Shown one piece after another: positions 1 through 6,166 of a stretch of 8,496 nucleotides of DNA; the stretch's first letter is position 1; each line of letters begins with the position of its first letter. Made by a program: the position numbers and the translations under genes. Source of the stretch: CBDUEV01 sp965366365 (GTDB taxonomy: Bacteria > Actinomycetota > Acidimicrobiia > Spongiisociales > JAENVV01); assembly GCA_965366365.1 (NCBI GenBank), contig CBDUEV010000098.1, forward strand, positions 1 through 8,496. Direction: 5' to 3'. Below the pieces are notes generated by a model, which worked only from the letters and a program-made list of their open reading frames with translations, searched no databases and was not told where the DNA came from.

Positions 1-1946
1 ACCGAACCAGACACAAAAGCCCCCCCAACCGGAGCCACCACCGACACCGTCGGTGAAGCATCCAGGCTCAGGAACCACAGCGCCTTGACGTCGCCCCAGG
101 CTTCGCCGTCGATCCCGGGCCCGCTGACCAGAGTCACCGAGCCGGCGTCAGGCGTGCCATTGACGAGGTTCACGCGTCGGAGATTCCCGTCCGTCGACGA
201 GTAGTACATGACGTTGTCGACGAAGGCGATACCGTTCACGGAGCTCCAGTTGACGCCGCCGCTCACCGTGAAAGTCTGGCTGCCGACGAGTCCGCTCTCG
301 AGCGAGAAGTAGCGATAGCGCAGGTCGACATCGCCTGCTGTCGTGTAATACATCCGACCGTTGTTCCAGCCGAGACCCGAGATGTTGGTCCACGATGTCC
401 AGGAAGGCTCGTTCACCGAGGCGCCCCAGTTGGCGCCGTCATACGTGCGAGAGCGCAGCGCACTGCTCTCCACGAAGTACACCTTGCCGGCCTCGTGGAA
501 GCCGCCACCCACACCCGCCCAGTCGATCGGATCGGTGAGGGTCGTCGCCGACCCGAAGGTGGTGCCGTCATAAGGACGCGAGGTCAGCGAGTCGTTGGAA
601 CGGGCGGTATAGAGGTTGGAGGGCAGCGACTCGGGAGTCGGTTCCGGAACGGTAGTGCCGCCGACCACTGGGAACATTGCCAGCTTGGCGTGGTACTCGC
701 CGGCCGTGAAGTCGGTGTCGGAGCCCACGTACAGAGAATCCGCCGATGCGTGGAGGTCGTAGACGGCCACCCCTCTGTCTTTGCCCGGATTCCAGGCGAG
801 GGGGACGCCGTTGATCGGATCGAGCGCGGCGATGCCTTCGCGGGAGACGGCCCCGATGCCGGCGCTGTCCCGACCGGTGTGGTTGTTCATCCAGCGCTGG
901 TGGCCCCCGATGTAGATGGCCTTGTCGGTGATGGCCACCGCGGTGAGAGTGTCACCGCCGCTCCAGTCGGACCATGTTTCGAGGAGGCCGCTTCCCGTCT
1001 TGCCGCTGTCCCAGCGGGAGATGGTGTCGCATAGGGTATTGAGATAGGGACCGCCGGTGGTGGCGGTGGCGAGGTAGCCGCCATCCAGGGAATACTCGAC
1101 GTCGCGCATGTAGGTCCAGAATCCGCTCGAGCACCCGGCCGCGAACCTGTCGGTGGACCAATCGGCCACCACTGCCGTCGGACCGGTCAGGTCGATCTTG
1201 GCGATCTGGGCACGCGGCAGTCCCGCCACTTCCAGGAAGTTACCGACGATGACGAGTTCGGTGTTCTGCGGGTTGACATCCAGCTTGGCCACCCAGTCCA
1301 CCGAGATGCGCGGAGCGGTCGTCCCGATGGTGAAGGTGGTGTCGACGGCGCCGGTGGTGGCATTCACGGCGGCGAGACGGGAACGGGGGACTCCATTGAC
1401 CGACCAGATGTCTCCACCGAGGTACAGATCGTTGCCATTGACGGCGAGGTCGCGAACCCGGCCGGCTGTGCTGGCGTTGAAGCCCGGCACGCGCTGGCCC
1501 GTGGCAACGTCCAGCTTGGTGATTCCGAAGTTGGCGACACCGTTGACGTTGGCGAACCGGCCTCCCACGAACACCGACGTTCCGTCGGAGGCGGCCTTGA
1601 CGACATCCACGTTGTTGTCCAGCACAGGGACAAAGCTCTGATCGATGGCGCCGGTGTTCTTGTCGAAGGCGAAGATCTTGAAGCGGTTGTAGACGGTAGC
1701 GGTGCCGACTTCGCGCACCTGGGTGAAGGTTCCGCCCACGATGACCTTGTCTCCGATTTCGACGATCGAGGACACATAGCCGTCCAGCACATGAGGCGTG
1801 TAGTCAACGGGATTGTCAGAGACGACCTGACCCTGTGGCGAGCTGACGGCAGCAGCCGTTCCCGCCCCTATGAGAAGTAGCCCAACGACCAACGCTGTCA
1901 GCCAAACCACGCGTGAGGTGCCCGCCACCGCGAATGAAGAGTTCAT
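1..1946 (-). CDS. Secreted delta-60-type beta-propeller surface protein with Ig-like module (3' end outside window)
   Basis: The minus strand is open from the ATG at 1946-1944 to the left edge: 648 complete codons and no stop, so the C-terminus is missing. GGGGGA (1956-1951) lies 4 nt before the ATG and serves as its ribosome binding site. Residues 14-33 are hydrophobic and end in AAA, a normal Sec signal peptide, so the product is exported. Residues ~50-430 are a beta-propeller with recurring blades such as VIVGGTF, VFVGGRF, LYLGGD and IYIGGHQ, each followed by a KLD/AFD and TG turn. The stretches TYMRDVEYSLDGG (278-290), GHQRWMNN (348-355) and DRGVAVYDL (390-398) match what I recall of actinobacterial delta-60 repeat proteins. 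C272 and C306 may pair. A Pro-rich hinge (434-439) leads to Trp-led repeats (476-628). PTVSVVAPVGG from 632 looks like the first strand of an Ig-like domain. Function unknown; a surface or matrix role is inferred from export and its neighbours. Confidence 0.88.
   Translation of the reverse strand, partial: MNSSFAVAGTSRVVWLTALVVGLLLIGAGTAAAVSSPQGQVVSDNPVDYTPHVLDGYVSSIVEIGDKVIVGGTFTQVREVGTATVYNRFKIFAFDKNTGAIDQSFVPVLDNNVDVVKAASDGTSVFVGGRFANVNGVANFGITKLDVATGQRVPGFNASTAGRVRDLAVNGNDLYLGGDIWSVNGVPRSRLAAVNATTGAVDTTFTIGTTAPRISVDWVAKLDVNPQNTELVIVGNFLEVAGLPRAQIAKIDLTGPTAVVADWSTDRFAAGCSSGFWTYMRDVEYSLDGGYLATATTGGPYLNTLCDTISRWDSGKTGSGLLETWSDWSGGDTLTAVAITDKAIYIGGHQRWMNNHTGRDSAGIGAVSREGIAALDPINGVPLAWNPGKDRGVAVYDLHASADSLYVGSDTDFTAGEYHAKLAMFPVVGGTTVPEPTPESLPSNLYTARSNDSLTSRPYDGTTFGSATTLTDPIDWAGVGGGFHEAGKVYFVESSALRSRTYDGANWGASVNEPSWTSWTNISGLGWNNGRMYYTTAGDVDLRYRYFSLESGLVGSQTFTVSGGVNWSSVNGIAFVDNVMYYSSTDGNLRRVNLVNGTPDAGSVTLVSGPGIDGEAWGDVKALWFLSLDASPTVSVVAPVGGAFVSGS
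63..521 (-). repeat. Tandem ~45-residue Trp-led protein repeats inside the surface protein
   Basis: Residues 476-628 of the minus-strand protein contain units beginning with Trp at 476, 519, 567 and 617, so they are spaced 43, 48 and 50 residues apart. The first three share W-x-x-[VI]-x-G, then a hydrophobic strand ending in VYF or MYY, then a polar turn and an [LR]-R-x-[YV] strand. The fourth is only a W-G-D-V-x-x-L-W-F half. An earlier LYT...SRPYDG segment (445-461) resembles the second half of a unit. The pattern suggests propeller blades distinct from the delta-60 blades upstream. The repeats have diverged at DNA level, so this is a protein repeat rather than a recent DNA duplication. Confidence 0.6.
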
Positions 1947-1965
1947 GTTGTCCCCCGTATACCCA

Positions 1966-1980
1966 CATCCCAATGGGATG
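1966..1980. promoter_or_regulatory. Perfect palindrome, candidate operator
   Basis: CATCCCAATGGGATG is an inverted repeat with two perfect 7-bp arms around one central base. It starts 20 bp upstream of the surface-protein ATG, just outside its ribosome binding site. The half-site core TCCCAAT (1968-1974) recurs as a direct repeat at 1986-1992, 18 bp further on and so roughly two helical turns away. This geometry suits a dimeric repressor or activator. If the -10 at 2009-2004 is real, the palindrome would lie just downstream of the start site, a repressing position. The inverted repeat is plain in the sequence; its role is inference. Confidence 0.4.
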
Positions 1981-2065
1981 GAAGCTCCCAATATCCAAAC
2001 TCCACCATACCACGGAAAGTGGCTGAGCCGAGACAACTTTTTCGCGCTTTGGAGGAAGGGAAGAA

Positions 2066-2155
2066 ATGTTGGCAGTTGGAGGAGAATCCCTTTGCGCCTT
2101 CGCGCTCGGTGGTGGTACCGTTGCGGTGGGACGCAGTCCAGGGCTGCGAAAATAG
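2066..2155 (+). CDS. Possible 29-residue leader peptide upstream of the glycosyltransferase operon
   Basis: An ATG at 2066 is preceded by a purine-rich tract, GGAGGAAGGGAAGAA (2051-2065), that would make a very strong ribosome binding site. The frame runs 29 codons to TAG at 2153-2155, 11 bp before the next gene's ATG, and the stop overlaps the start of that gene's Shine-Dalgarno sequence. The product begins MLAVGGESLC and ends SPGLRK, with an Ala/Gly/Val-rich middle and no recognised motif. It could be a translated leader coupling to the glycosyltransferase gene, or chance. If the plus-strand promoter is the weak one at 2092-2121, this ORF would not be transcribed in full. Confidence 0.22.
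   Translation: MLAVGGESLCAFALGGGTVAVGRSPGLRK
2094..2148 (+). promoter_or_regulatory. Run of three small hairpins in the possible operon leader
   Basis: Three short inverted repeats follow each other: GCGC-CTTC-GCGC (2094-2105), ACCG-TTG-CGGT (2117-2127) and CGCAG-N7-CTGCG (2132-2148). The last ends six bases before the Shine-Dalgarno of the first glycosyltransferase. Stems are only 4-5 bp but GC-rich. They could fold in a 5' leader and influence ribosome access; there is no T-tract, so this is not an intrinsic terminator. In GC-rich DNA such stems arise often by chance. Confidence 0.2.
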
Positions 2156-2160
2156 GGAGG
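2154..2160 (+). promoter_or_regulatory. Ribosome binding site fixing the start of the first glycosyltransferase
   Basis: AGGGAGG lies 6 nt before the ATG at 2167. It favours this start over the in-frame ATG at 1870, which would run antisense through the 5' end of the surface-protein gene and add 99 residues without family resemblance. Confidence 0.75.
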
Positions 2161-2166
2161 CTGGGA

Positions 2167-2961
2167 ATGAGCTTTGCTCAAGCTGCCCGCACCGCTGATA
2201 CGTCAACGTATGAGCCCGGTTCGGCAGAGTTTTTGTCATCCAAGACACCGACGGTGAGTCTTGTGGTTCCGACGCTCAATGAGAGTTCGAACCTTCGACA
2301 CGTTCTACCGTTGATTCCGGAATGGGTCACGGAAGTGATCATCGTTGACGGACATTCGACGGATGGAACGGTAGAGACCGCTCTCGAGCTGTTGCCGAAC
2401 GCCAAGATCGTGATGGCCACTGAGCGCGGCAAGGGAGCGGCGTTGATCGCCGGCTTCCGCGCCGCAGAATGCGACATCGTCGCCGCCATCGATGCCGATG
2501 GATCGATGAACCCCATCGAACTGCACGCCTATGTGGGACAGCTCATGGCTGGCTCGGACATGGTGAAGGGCTCGCGTTTCATGCAGGGGGGCGGTACCAC
2601 CGACATGGAGTTCCACCGCAAGCTCGGTAACTGGGGCTTGATGGTGGTCGTCAATCTTCTCTTCCGGGGCGGCTACTCGGATCTCTGCTACGGCTACTTC
2701 GCATTCTGGCGGAGTGCTCTCGAGGTGCTGGATCCGGACGTGACCGGCTTTGAGATCGAGACGCTGATCAACGTGCGTGCGCTGAAAGGTAACCTCAAGG
2801 TTGCCGAGGTTCCGAGCTTCGAGGCTGACCGAATCAATGGTTCGAGCAACCTCCACGCGATTCGCGACGGCCTGAGGATTCTTCGCACCATCCTGAGGGA
2901 GCGGTTCTCGAGGATGCCGGCCGTGTCTGCCAACGTGAGCTACCTCGCCGCAGCCGACTGA
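2167..2961 (+). CDS. Family 2 glycosyltransferase, dolichyl-phosphate-mannose-synthase-like
   Basis: This 264-residue GT-A fold glycosyltransferase would transfer a sugar from a nucleotide donor on the cytoplasmic face. VVPTLNES (33-40) is the first nucleotide-binding strand, DGHSTDGT (61-68) the second motif, GKGAAL (88-93) contacts the donor in this family, and D109-A-D111 is the metal-binding DxD. SDLCYGYFAFWR (171-182) and FEIET (195-199) match the acceptor-side motifs of the DPM/DPG-synthase-like branch. No C-terminal membrane domain follows, unlike longer polyprenol-phosphate sugar synthases. Ser/Thr-rich residues 1-27 before the first strand look unstructured. It is the first gene of the plus-strand run, and 28 bp separate it from the next. 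It may make a polyprenyl-phosphate sugar or add a sugar to a lipid-linked repeat unit; donor and acceptor cannot be read from sequence. Family assignment is secure. Confidence 0.93.
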   Translation: MSFAQAARTADTSTYEPGSAEFLSSKTPTVSLVVPTLNESSNLRHVLPLIPEWVTEVIIVDGHSTDGTVETALELLPNAKIVMATERGKGAALIAGFRAAECDIVAAIDADGSMNPIELHAYVGQLMAGSDMVKGSRFMQGGGTTDMEFHRKLGNWGLMVVVNLLFRGGYSDLCYGYFAFWRSALEVLDPDVTGFEIETLINVRALKGNLKVAEVPSFEADRINGSSNLHAIRDGLRILRTILRERFSRMPAVSANVSYLAAAD

Positions 2962-2989
2962 GCCAAGCCAAAGGGCAGGTGCAGACCAA

Positions 2990-3952
2990 GTGAGCGAAGT
3001 CTCCCCTCGCCTGAGCGTTCCTACCCGTTCCGTGGTCATCTGCGCCTTCACGGAGGCCCGATGGGACCGACTCAGCGCGGCGGTCACTTCGGCGTTTGAC
3101 CAACTGGCCAACGGTGACGAGTTGGTGGTGGTCATCGACTTCAACCCCGCGTTGTTCACACGGGCCTCGACCGCTTTCGCGGCGATGGCCAAGGTGGTGG
3201 AGAACCGACACGAGCGTGGCTTGTCGGGGGCGCGAAACACCGGTGTGGACGAGGCGGCGGGATCAGTGGTGGTCTTCCTCGATGACGACGCCGAGGCTGC
3301 GGAGGCGTGGTTGGACAACGTGACCCAGCCCTTCTCCGATGCCAGCGTGGTCGGAGTCGGCGGAGCTGCCGATCCGGTCTGGGACGGAGGGGAAGCCGCC
3401 TGGTGGATGCCTGAGGAGTTCTACTGGGTGGTGGGCTGCAGCTACCGCGGACTTCCGACCTCGCCTGCCGAGATCCGCAACCCGATCGGGTGCAACATGG
3501 CGTTCCGCACCGAGGCCGTCCGGGAGGTGGGCGGTTTCTCGGCCGCGCTCGGACGGATCGAGCAGAAGCCGATCGGGGGCGAGGAAACCGATCTGGCCAT
3601 TCGAATTCGGAATTCTCTGGGTGGTCGAATCGTGTACCAGCCATCGGCGCTCGTTCGCCATGCGGTCGAGAAGCCGCGACAGCGGTTCGGATACTTTGCG
3701 CGACGCTGCTTCGGTGAAGGTCGATCGAAGGCCGTGCTGGCGCGGCGAGTCGGGGCGACAGACGCCACCGAGGCGGAACGCGCCTACCTGGTGACCCTGG
3801 CCGGCGGCCTGGGCCTGCGCCTCGTCAGGGTGGTCCGAGAACGTAGCCTTCGACCAGCGGTCCAGGCTGTTGCGTTGGTCGCCGGCACCGCGATAACGTC
3901 GATCGGCTTCGGACTCGGTCTGGTCTCGATGGTCCGTCCAAGGAACCCGTGA
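2990..3952 (+). CDS. Family 2 glycosyltransferase with C-terminal hydrophobic segment
   Basis: The start is GTG at 2990, with AGG (2977-2979) about 10 nt upstream; the 320 residues begin just before the first GT-A strand, SVVICAFTE (14-22). LSGARNTG (78-85) and F-L-D98-D-D100 give the donor- and metal-binding motifs. GCNMAFR (167-173), VGGF (180-183) and GGEETD (196-201) form the acceptor/catalytic region, with a late R-H pair (223-224). FYWVVGCSYRG (144-154) is a motif I associate with enzymes annotated as glucosyl-dolichyl-phosphate glucuronosyltransferase-like; that substrate is only a suggestion. Residues ~289-314 are hydrophobic and may anchor the protein to the membrane next to a lipid-linked acceptor. 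It shares the GxNMA[FY]R / VGGF / GG[ED][ED] / IVY-P-A-RH pattern with the next glycosyltransferase, so the two are probably distant paralogues adding different sugars of one repeat unit. Confidence 0.92.
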   Translation: MSEVSPRLSVPTRSVVICAFTEARWDRLSAAVTSAFDQLANGDELVVVIDFNPALFTRASTAFAAMAKVVENRHERGLSGARNTGVDEAAGSVVVFLDDDAEAAEAWLDNVTQPFSDASVVGVGGAADPVWDGGEAAWWMPEEFYWVVGCSYRGLPTSPAEIRNPIGCNMAFRTEAVREVGGFSAALGRIEQKPIGGEETDLAIRIRNSLGGRIVYQPSALVRHAVEKPRQRFGYFARRCFGEGRSKAVLARRVGATDATEAERAYLVTLAGGLGLRLVRVVRERSLRPAVQAVALVAGTAITSIGFGLGLVSMVRPRNP

Positions 3953-3978
3953 CGCCATGCGTTTCGTCTGGCTAGGGT
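3949..3978 (+). promoter_or_regulatory. Possible internal promoter before the third glycosyltransferase
   Basis: GTGACG (3949-3954) and TAGGGT (3973-3978) are 18 bp apart and resemble a weak actinobacterial -35/-10 pair. They start at the stop codon of the upstream gene and lie in the only long gap of the run (130 bp before the GTG at 4083). If real, transcription would start near 3985 and give a leader of about 100 nt. The match is modest. Confidence 0.25.
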
Positions 3979-4068
3979 CGGCGCCACCGGGGAGCCGGTC
4001 ATCGGATTCACCGGAGGCAGGAAGAAGTAGTTGTCAGGCAAGTCCCGTTGACCGGCGGCTCGCCAAGG

Positions 4069-4075
4069 GGAGAGG
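4069..4075 (+). promoter_or_regulatory. Ribosome binding site supporting the GTG start at 4083
   Basis: GGAGAGG sits 7 nt before GTG 4083. The in-frame ATG at 3957 has no such site, and the 42 residues it would add are Ser/Arg/Gly-rich with no fold signature, so the GTG is preferred. Confidence 0.65.
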
Positions 4076-4082
4076 CGACAAG

Positions 4083-5309
4083 GTGCGAACCAGCCAGAAT
4101 CACACCCCGTATCGGCCGGTGATGCTGGCCGAGGTGGATCTGAGCGACGAACTGCCGTCCTTTGAACCGGCCACGACACCGGACGGACGGCCCTATGAGC
4201 GCCTCCAGATCCTCATCCGCGAGGACGGCACCCCCCTCGGCCACCTGGTGATCGACCTCACGGAAGACGGCTTGGCGGCGGATGAGCTGGCTGCCAGCGT
4301 CGATGCCTCGTTCAGTCATCGCCGAGGGGCTTCGACGCCCTCGGTGGCGTCTGGCAACTCCACCGAGGAGTCCGTGACCGTCGTCATCGCCACCCGAGAC
4401 CGCGATGAGCAGCTGCTGCGGTGCCTCGCCTCCCTCGATCGGCAAACCCATGCCAACGTCGAGGTGATCGTCGTCGAGAACACACCGGTCCCATCCGGCA
4501 TAGAGGCCCGGCTCAGCGAGGTTTCCGTGAAAGGACGACCCCCGCGCTATCGCCACGAGCCGCGTCCCGGTCTGGCACTCGCCCACAATGCAGGCCTCGA
4601 GCTGGTCGAGACCGAACTGGTTGCCTTCACCGACGACGACGTCGAAGCCGACCCCAGGTGGTTGGAAGTCCTGGTCGCTGGATTCGCCTCCCATCCGGGC
4701 GCCGGTTGCGTCACCGGTTTGATCTATCCGGCATCGCTCGACCATGAGACGCAGTACCTCGTCGAAGGCCTTGGATTCGGGAAGGCCTACGAGCGCAAGG
4801 TCTTCGATCTCGAAAGTAACCGGCCGGCGGATCGACTGTTTCCGTTTGCGATCGGTCGGTGCGGTTCGGGCGCCAACATGGCCTACCGCACCGATGCCCT
4901 CCGCAGGGTCGGTGGATTCGATTCCGCCCTCGGGACAGGGAGCCCTGGTCGCGGGGGCGACGATCTCGCCGCATTCTTCGATATCGTTCATGCCGGATAC
5001 TCGATCGTCTACGAACCCGCCGCCATCATCCGGCACTACCACGACCCCAACCCTGAGAGACTGGCGAATCAACTGGTGGGCTATGGGACGGGGTTGGGTG
5101 CCTATCTCACCCGGTGTCTGGTTGTCGCACCCCGGAAGTTTCCCCAGTTCGCCCTGGGTATCCCCCTCGGGCTGGTCCACTGGGTGAGAACCAGCCAAGG
5201 GCGCGCCGAATCGAAACGCCTTCCCGTCGCGCCCCGGCTGGCCGGTTTGATCAAGGGCCCTCCCGCCTATCTGCGAGGGCGGCGAGCGGCCCGCCAACAC
5301 GGTCGGTGA
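4083..5309 (+). CDS. Family 2 glycosyltransferase with an extra N-terminal module
   Basis: From the GTG start the protein has 408 residues. The GT-A core begins at VTVVIATRDRDE (98-109) and carries GLALAHNAG (163-171), the metal site T-D184-D-D186, GANMAYR (263-269), VGGF (276-279), GGDD (291-294) and R317-H318. Residues 1-95 form a separate module, with AEVDL (16-20), a central RLQILIREDGTPLGHL stretch (40-55) and GLAADELA (63-70), then a low-complexity Ser/Thr linker (75-97). I recall similar N-terminal extensions on actinobacterial GT2 enzymes but know no function for them. The tail from ~346 is basic with short hydrophobic patches, consistent with membrane association. Its stop is 7 bp before the deacetylase start, so these two are probably translationally coupled. 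It likely adds a sugar to the lipid-linked unit; donor and linkage unknown. A longer form from ATG 3957 is possible but less likely. Confidence 0.9.
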   Translation: MRTSQNHTPYRPVMLAEVDLSDELPSFEPATTPDGRPYERLQILIREDGTPLGHLVIDLTEDGLAADELAASVDASFSHRRGASTPSVASGNSTEESVTVVIATRDRDEQLLRCLASLDRQTHANVEVIVVENTPVPSGIEARLSEVSVKGRPPRYRHEPRPGLALAHNAGLELVETELVAFTDDDVEADPRWLEVLVAGFASHPGAGCVTGLIYPASLDHETQYLVEGLGFGKAYERKVFDLESNRPADRLFPFAIGRCGSGANMAYRTDALRRVGGFDSALGTGSPGRGGDDLAAFFDIVHAGYSIVYEPAAIIRHYHDPNPERLANQLVGYGTGLGAYLTRCLVVAPRKFPQFALGIPLGLVHWVRTSQGRAESKRLPVAPRLAGLIKGPPAYLRGRRAARQHGR

Positions 5310-5316
5310 TGGAGCG

Positions 5317-6138
5317 ATGGCCTTGAACACCACGCCGATCCCGGTCCTTCTCTATCACAGCGTCTCCGAGCAGAGTACCCCCGGTTTCCGCCGCTGGACG
5401 GTGAGTCCTGAACGCTTTGCCGCCCACATGGCGCTTCTCGAAGCCGAGCAATACCGCACACTGACGGTGTCGGAGGCGATGGGCTTGCGAGAACGAGGCG
5501 CGACGCTTCCGAAGAGAGTCGTCCTCATCACCTTCGACGACGGCTTTGAGGATTTTGCGCAGGAAGCGCTGCCGATCCTGGCTGCTCATGATTTCCGAGC
5601 GACTCTCTACGCCGTGACCGGCTATCTCGGCGAAACGAGCCGCTGGCTGGCCGATGTTCGAGAGGAACGTCGAAGGATGCTCGACCTGCGTCAACTGAAC
5701 CGCATCGAAGAGGCCGGCATCGAGATCGGAGCACACGGCCACAGCCATGCCATGCTGGACCTGCTATCCCGACACGCCCTCCAGGCTGAAATCGAGACCA
5801 GCCGTGACATCCTCCAAGCTCAGCTGGGCCACACCGTTTCCAGCTTTGCGTACCCACACGGATACTCCAACGCGGCGGTTCGCCGTGCGGTACACGATGC
5901 CGGGTTCGTGAATGCATGTGCCGTGCACGATGGGTTGAGCGGTGGACTCGCCGAGACGTTCGAGATCCCCCGCATCATCGTCGAGCACGACACCGACGAA
6001 GCGGCCCTGCTCAACAGGCTGCGCGGTCACGATCTCCCGAGCGAGACGATCCGCCACGCCCGGGCCGGGGTATGGCGCATGCGCAGGCAGATGTGGCGGG
6101 GCCAGCAACGGGCGCTGGCGTCAGATCTGACCCAATGA
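5317..6138 (+). CDS. Polysaccharide deacetylase (NodB domain, carbohydrate esterase 4 family)
   Basis: This family uses a metal ion to remove N- or O-acetyl groups from polysaccharides. The 273 residues start with PVLLYHSV (9-16), the usual opening of this subgroup. TFDDG (72-76) supplies the catalytic Asp and a metal-binding Asp; H140 and H144 in AHGHSH complete the Asp-His-His metal site. FAYPHG (177-182) replaces the usual R-x-P-[YF]-G motif, a common variant. There is no signal peptide or membrane segment, so it either acts in the cytoplasm on lipid-linked sugars or leaves by an unseen route; most cell-wall deacetylases are secreted. The ATG lies 7 bp after the previous stop, with GATGGAG just upstream as a rather close ribosome binding site; no other start keeps the first motif intact. 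In this locus it would trim acetyl groups from amino sugars of the exported polymer. Confidence 0.92.
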   Translation: MALNTTPIPVLLYHSVSEQSTPGFRRWTVSPERFAAHMALLEAEQYRTLTVSEAMGLRERGATLPKRVVLITFDDGFEDFAQEALPILAAHDFRATLYAVTGYLGETSRWLADVREERRRMLDLRQLNRIEEAGIEIGAHGHSHAMLDLLSRHALQAEIETSRDILQAQLGHTVSSFAYPHGYSNAAVRRAVHDAGFVNACAVHDGLSGGLAETFEIPRIIVEHDTDEAALLNRLRGHDLPSETIRHARAGVWRMRRQMWRGQQRALASDLTQ

Positions 6139-6166
6139 AGGCCGTTGCCACTCGACCACCGACGCG

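Larger units (their letters stand above)
1947..2166. other. Divergent intergenic region between the surface protein and the polysaccharide operon
   Basis: These 220 bp separate two genes reading away from each other, so promoters for both should lie here. On the minus strand TATGGT (2009-2004) is a fair -10 box, but the only nearby TTG-type -35, TTGTCT (2036-2031), sits 21 bp away, which is long. On the plus strand TTGCGC (2092-2097) and TACCGT (2116-2121) are 18 bp apart and could be a weak -35/-10 pair, giving a leader of about 40 nt. Neither promoter is strong. The region also holds a palindrome at 1966-1980 and short hairpins between 2094 and 2148, listed separately. Confidence 0.5.

Noticed and set aside
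495..1641. Plus-strand open frames (495-1034 and 1153-1641) inside the surface-protein gene
   Set aside because: They are antisense to a continuous frame with signal peptide and repeated propeller motifs, and carry no recognisable domain.
2126..2150. Sequence resembling half of a cyclic di-GMP-I (GEMM) riboswitch (GTGGGACGCA at 2126-2135)
   Set aside because: The matching CACGCA...AAACC half and the expected paired stems are absent upstream, so the ten-base match is treated as chance.
1870..2166. N-terminal extension of the first glycosyltransferase from ATG 1870
   Set aside because: It would overlap the start of the surface-protein gene in antisense, has no family-like residues, and the ATG at 2167 has a much better ribosome binding site.
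1870..2181. Minus-strand open frames crossing the divergent intergenic region (1816-2181 and 1943-2248)
   Set aside because: They overlap the surface-protein start out of frame, have low-complexity or non-protein-like sequence, and no ribosome binding site.
2305..3318. 337-codon open frame on the minus strand
   Set aside because: It spans two glycosyltransferase genes and the gap between them on the other strand, with no domain; a codon-bias artefact.
3986..3999. ACCGG-GGAG-CCGGT hairpin in the 130-bp gap, considered as a terminator
   Set aside because: The stem is only 5 bp and no T-rich tract follows, so termination is not supported.
4008..5333. 441-codon open frame on the minus strand
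   Set aside because: It lies antisense to a glycosyltransferase with full motifs, shows no recognisable domain, and long antisense frames are common in GC-rich coding DNA.
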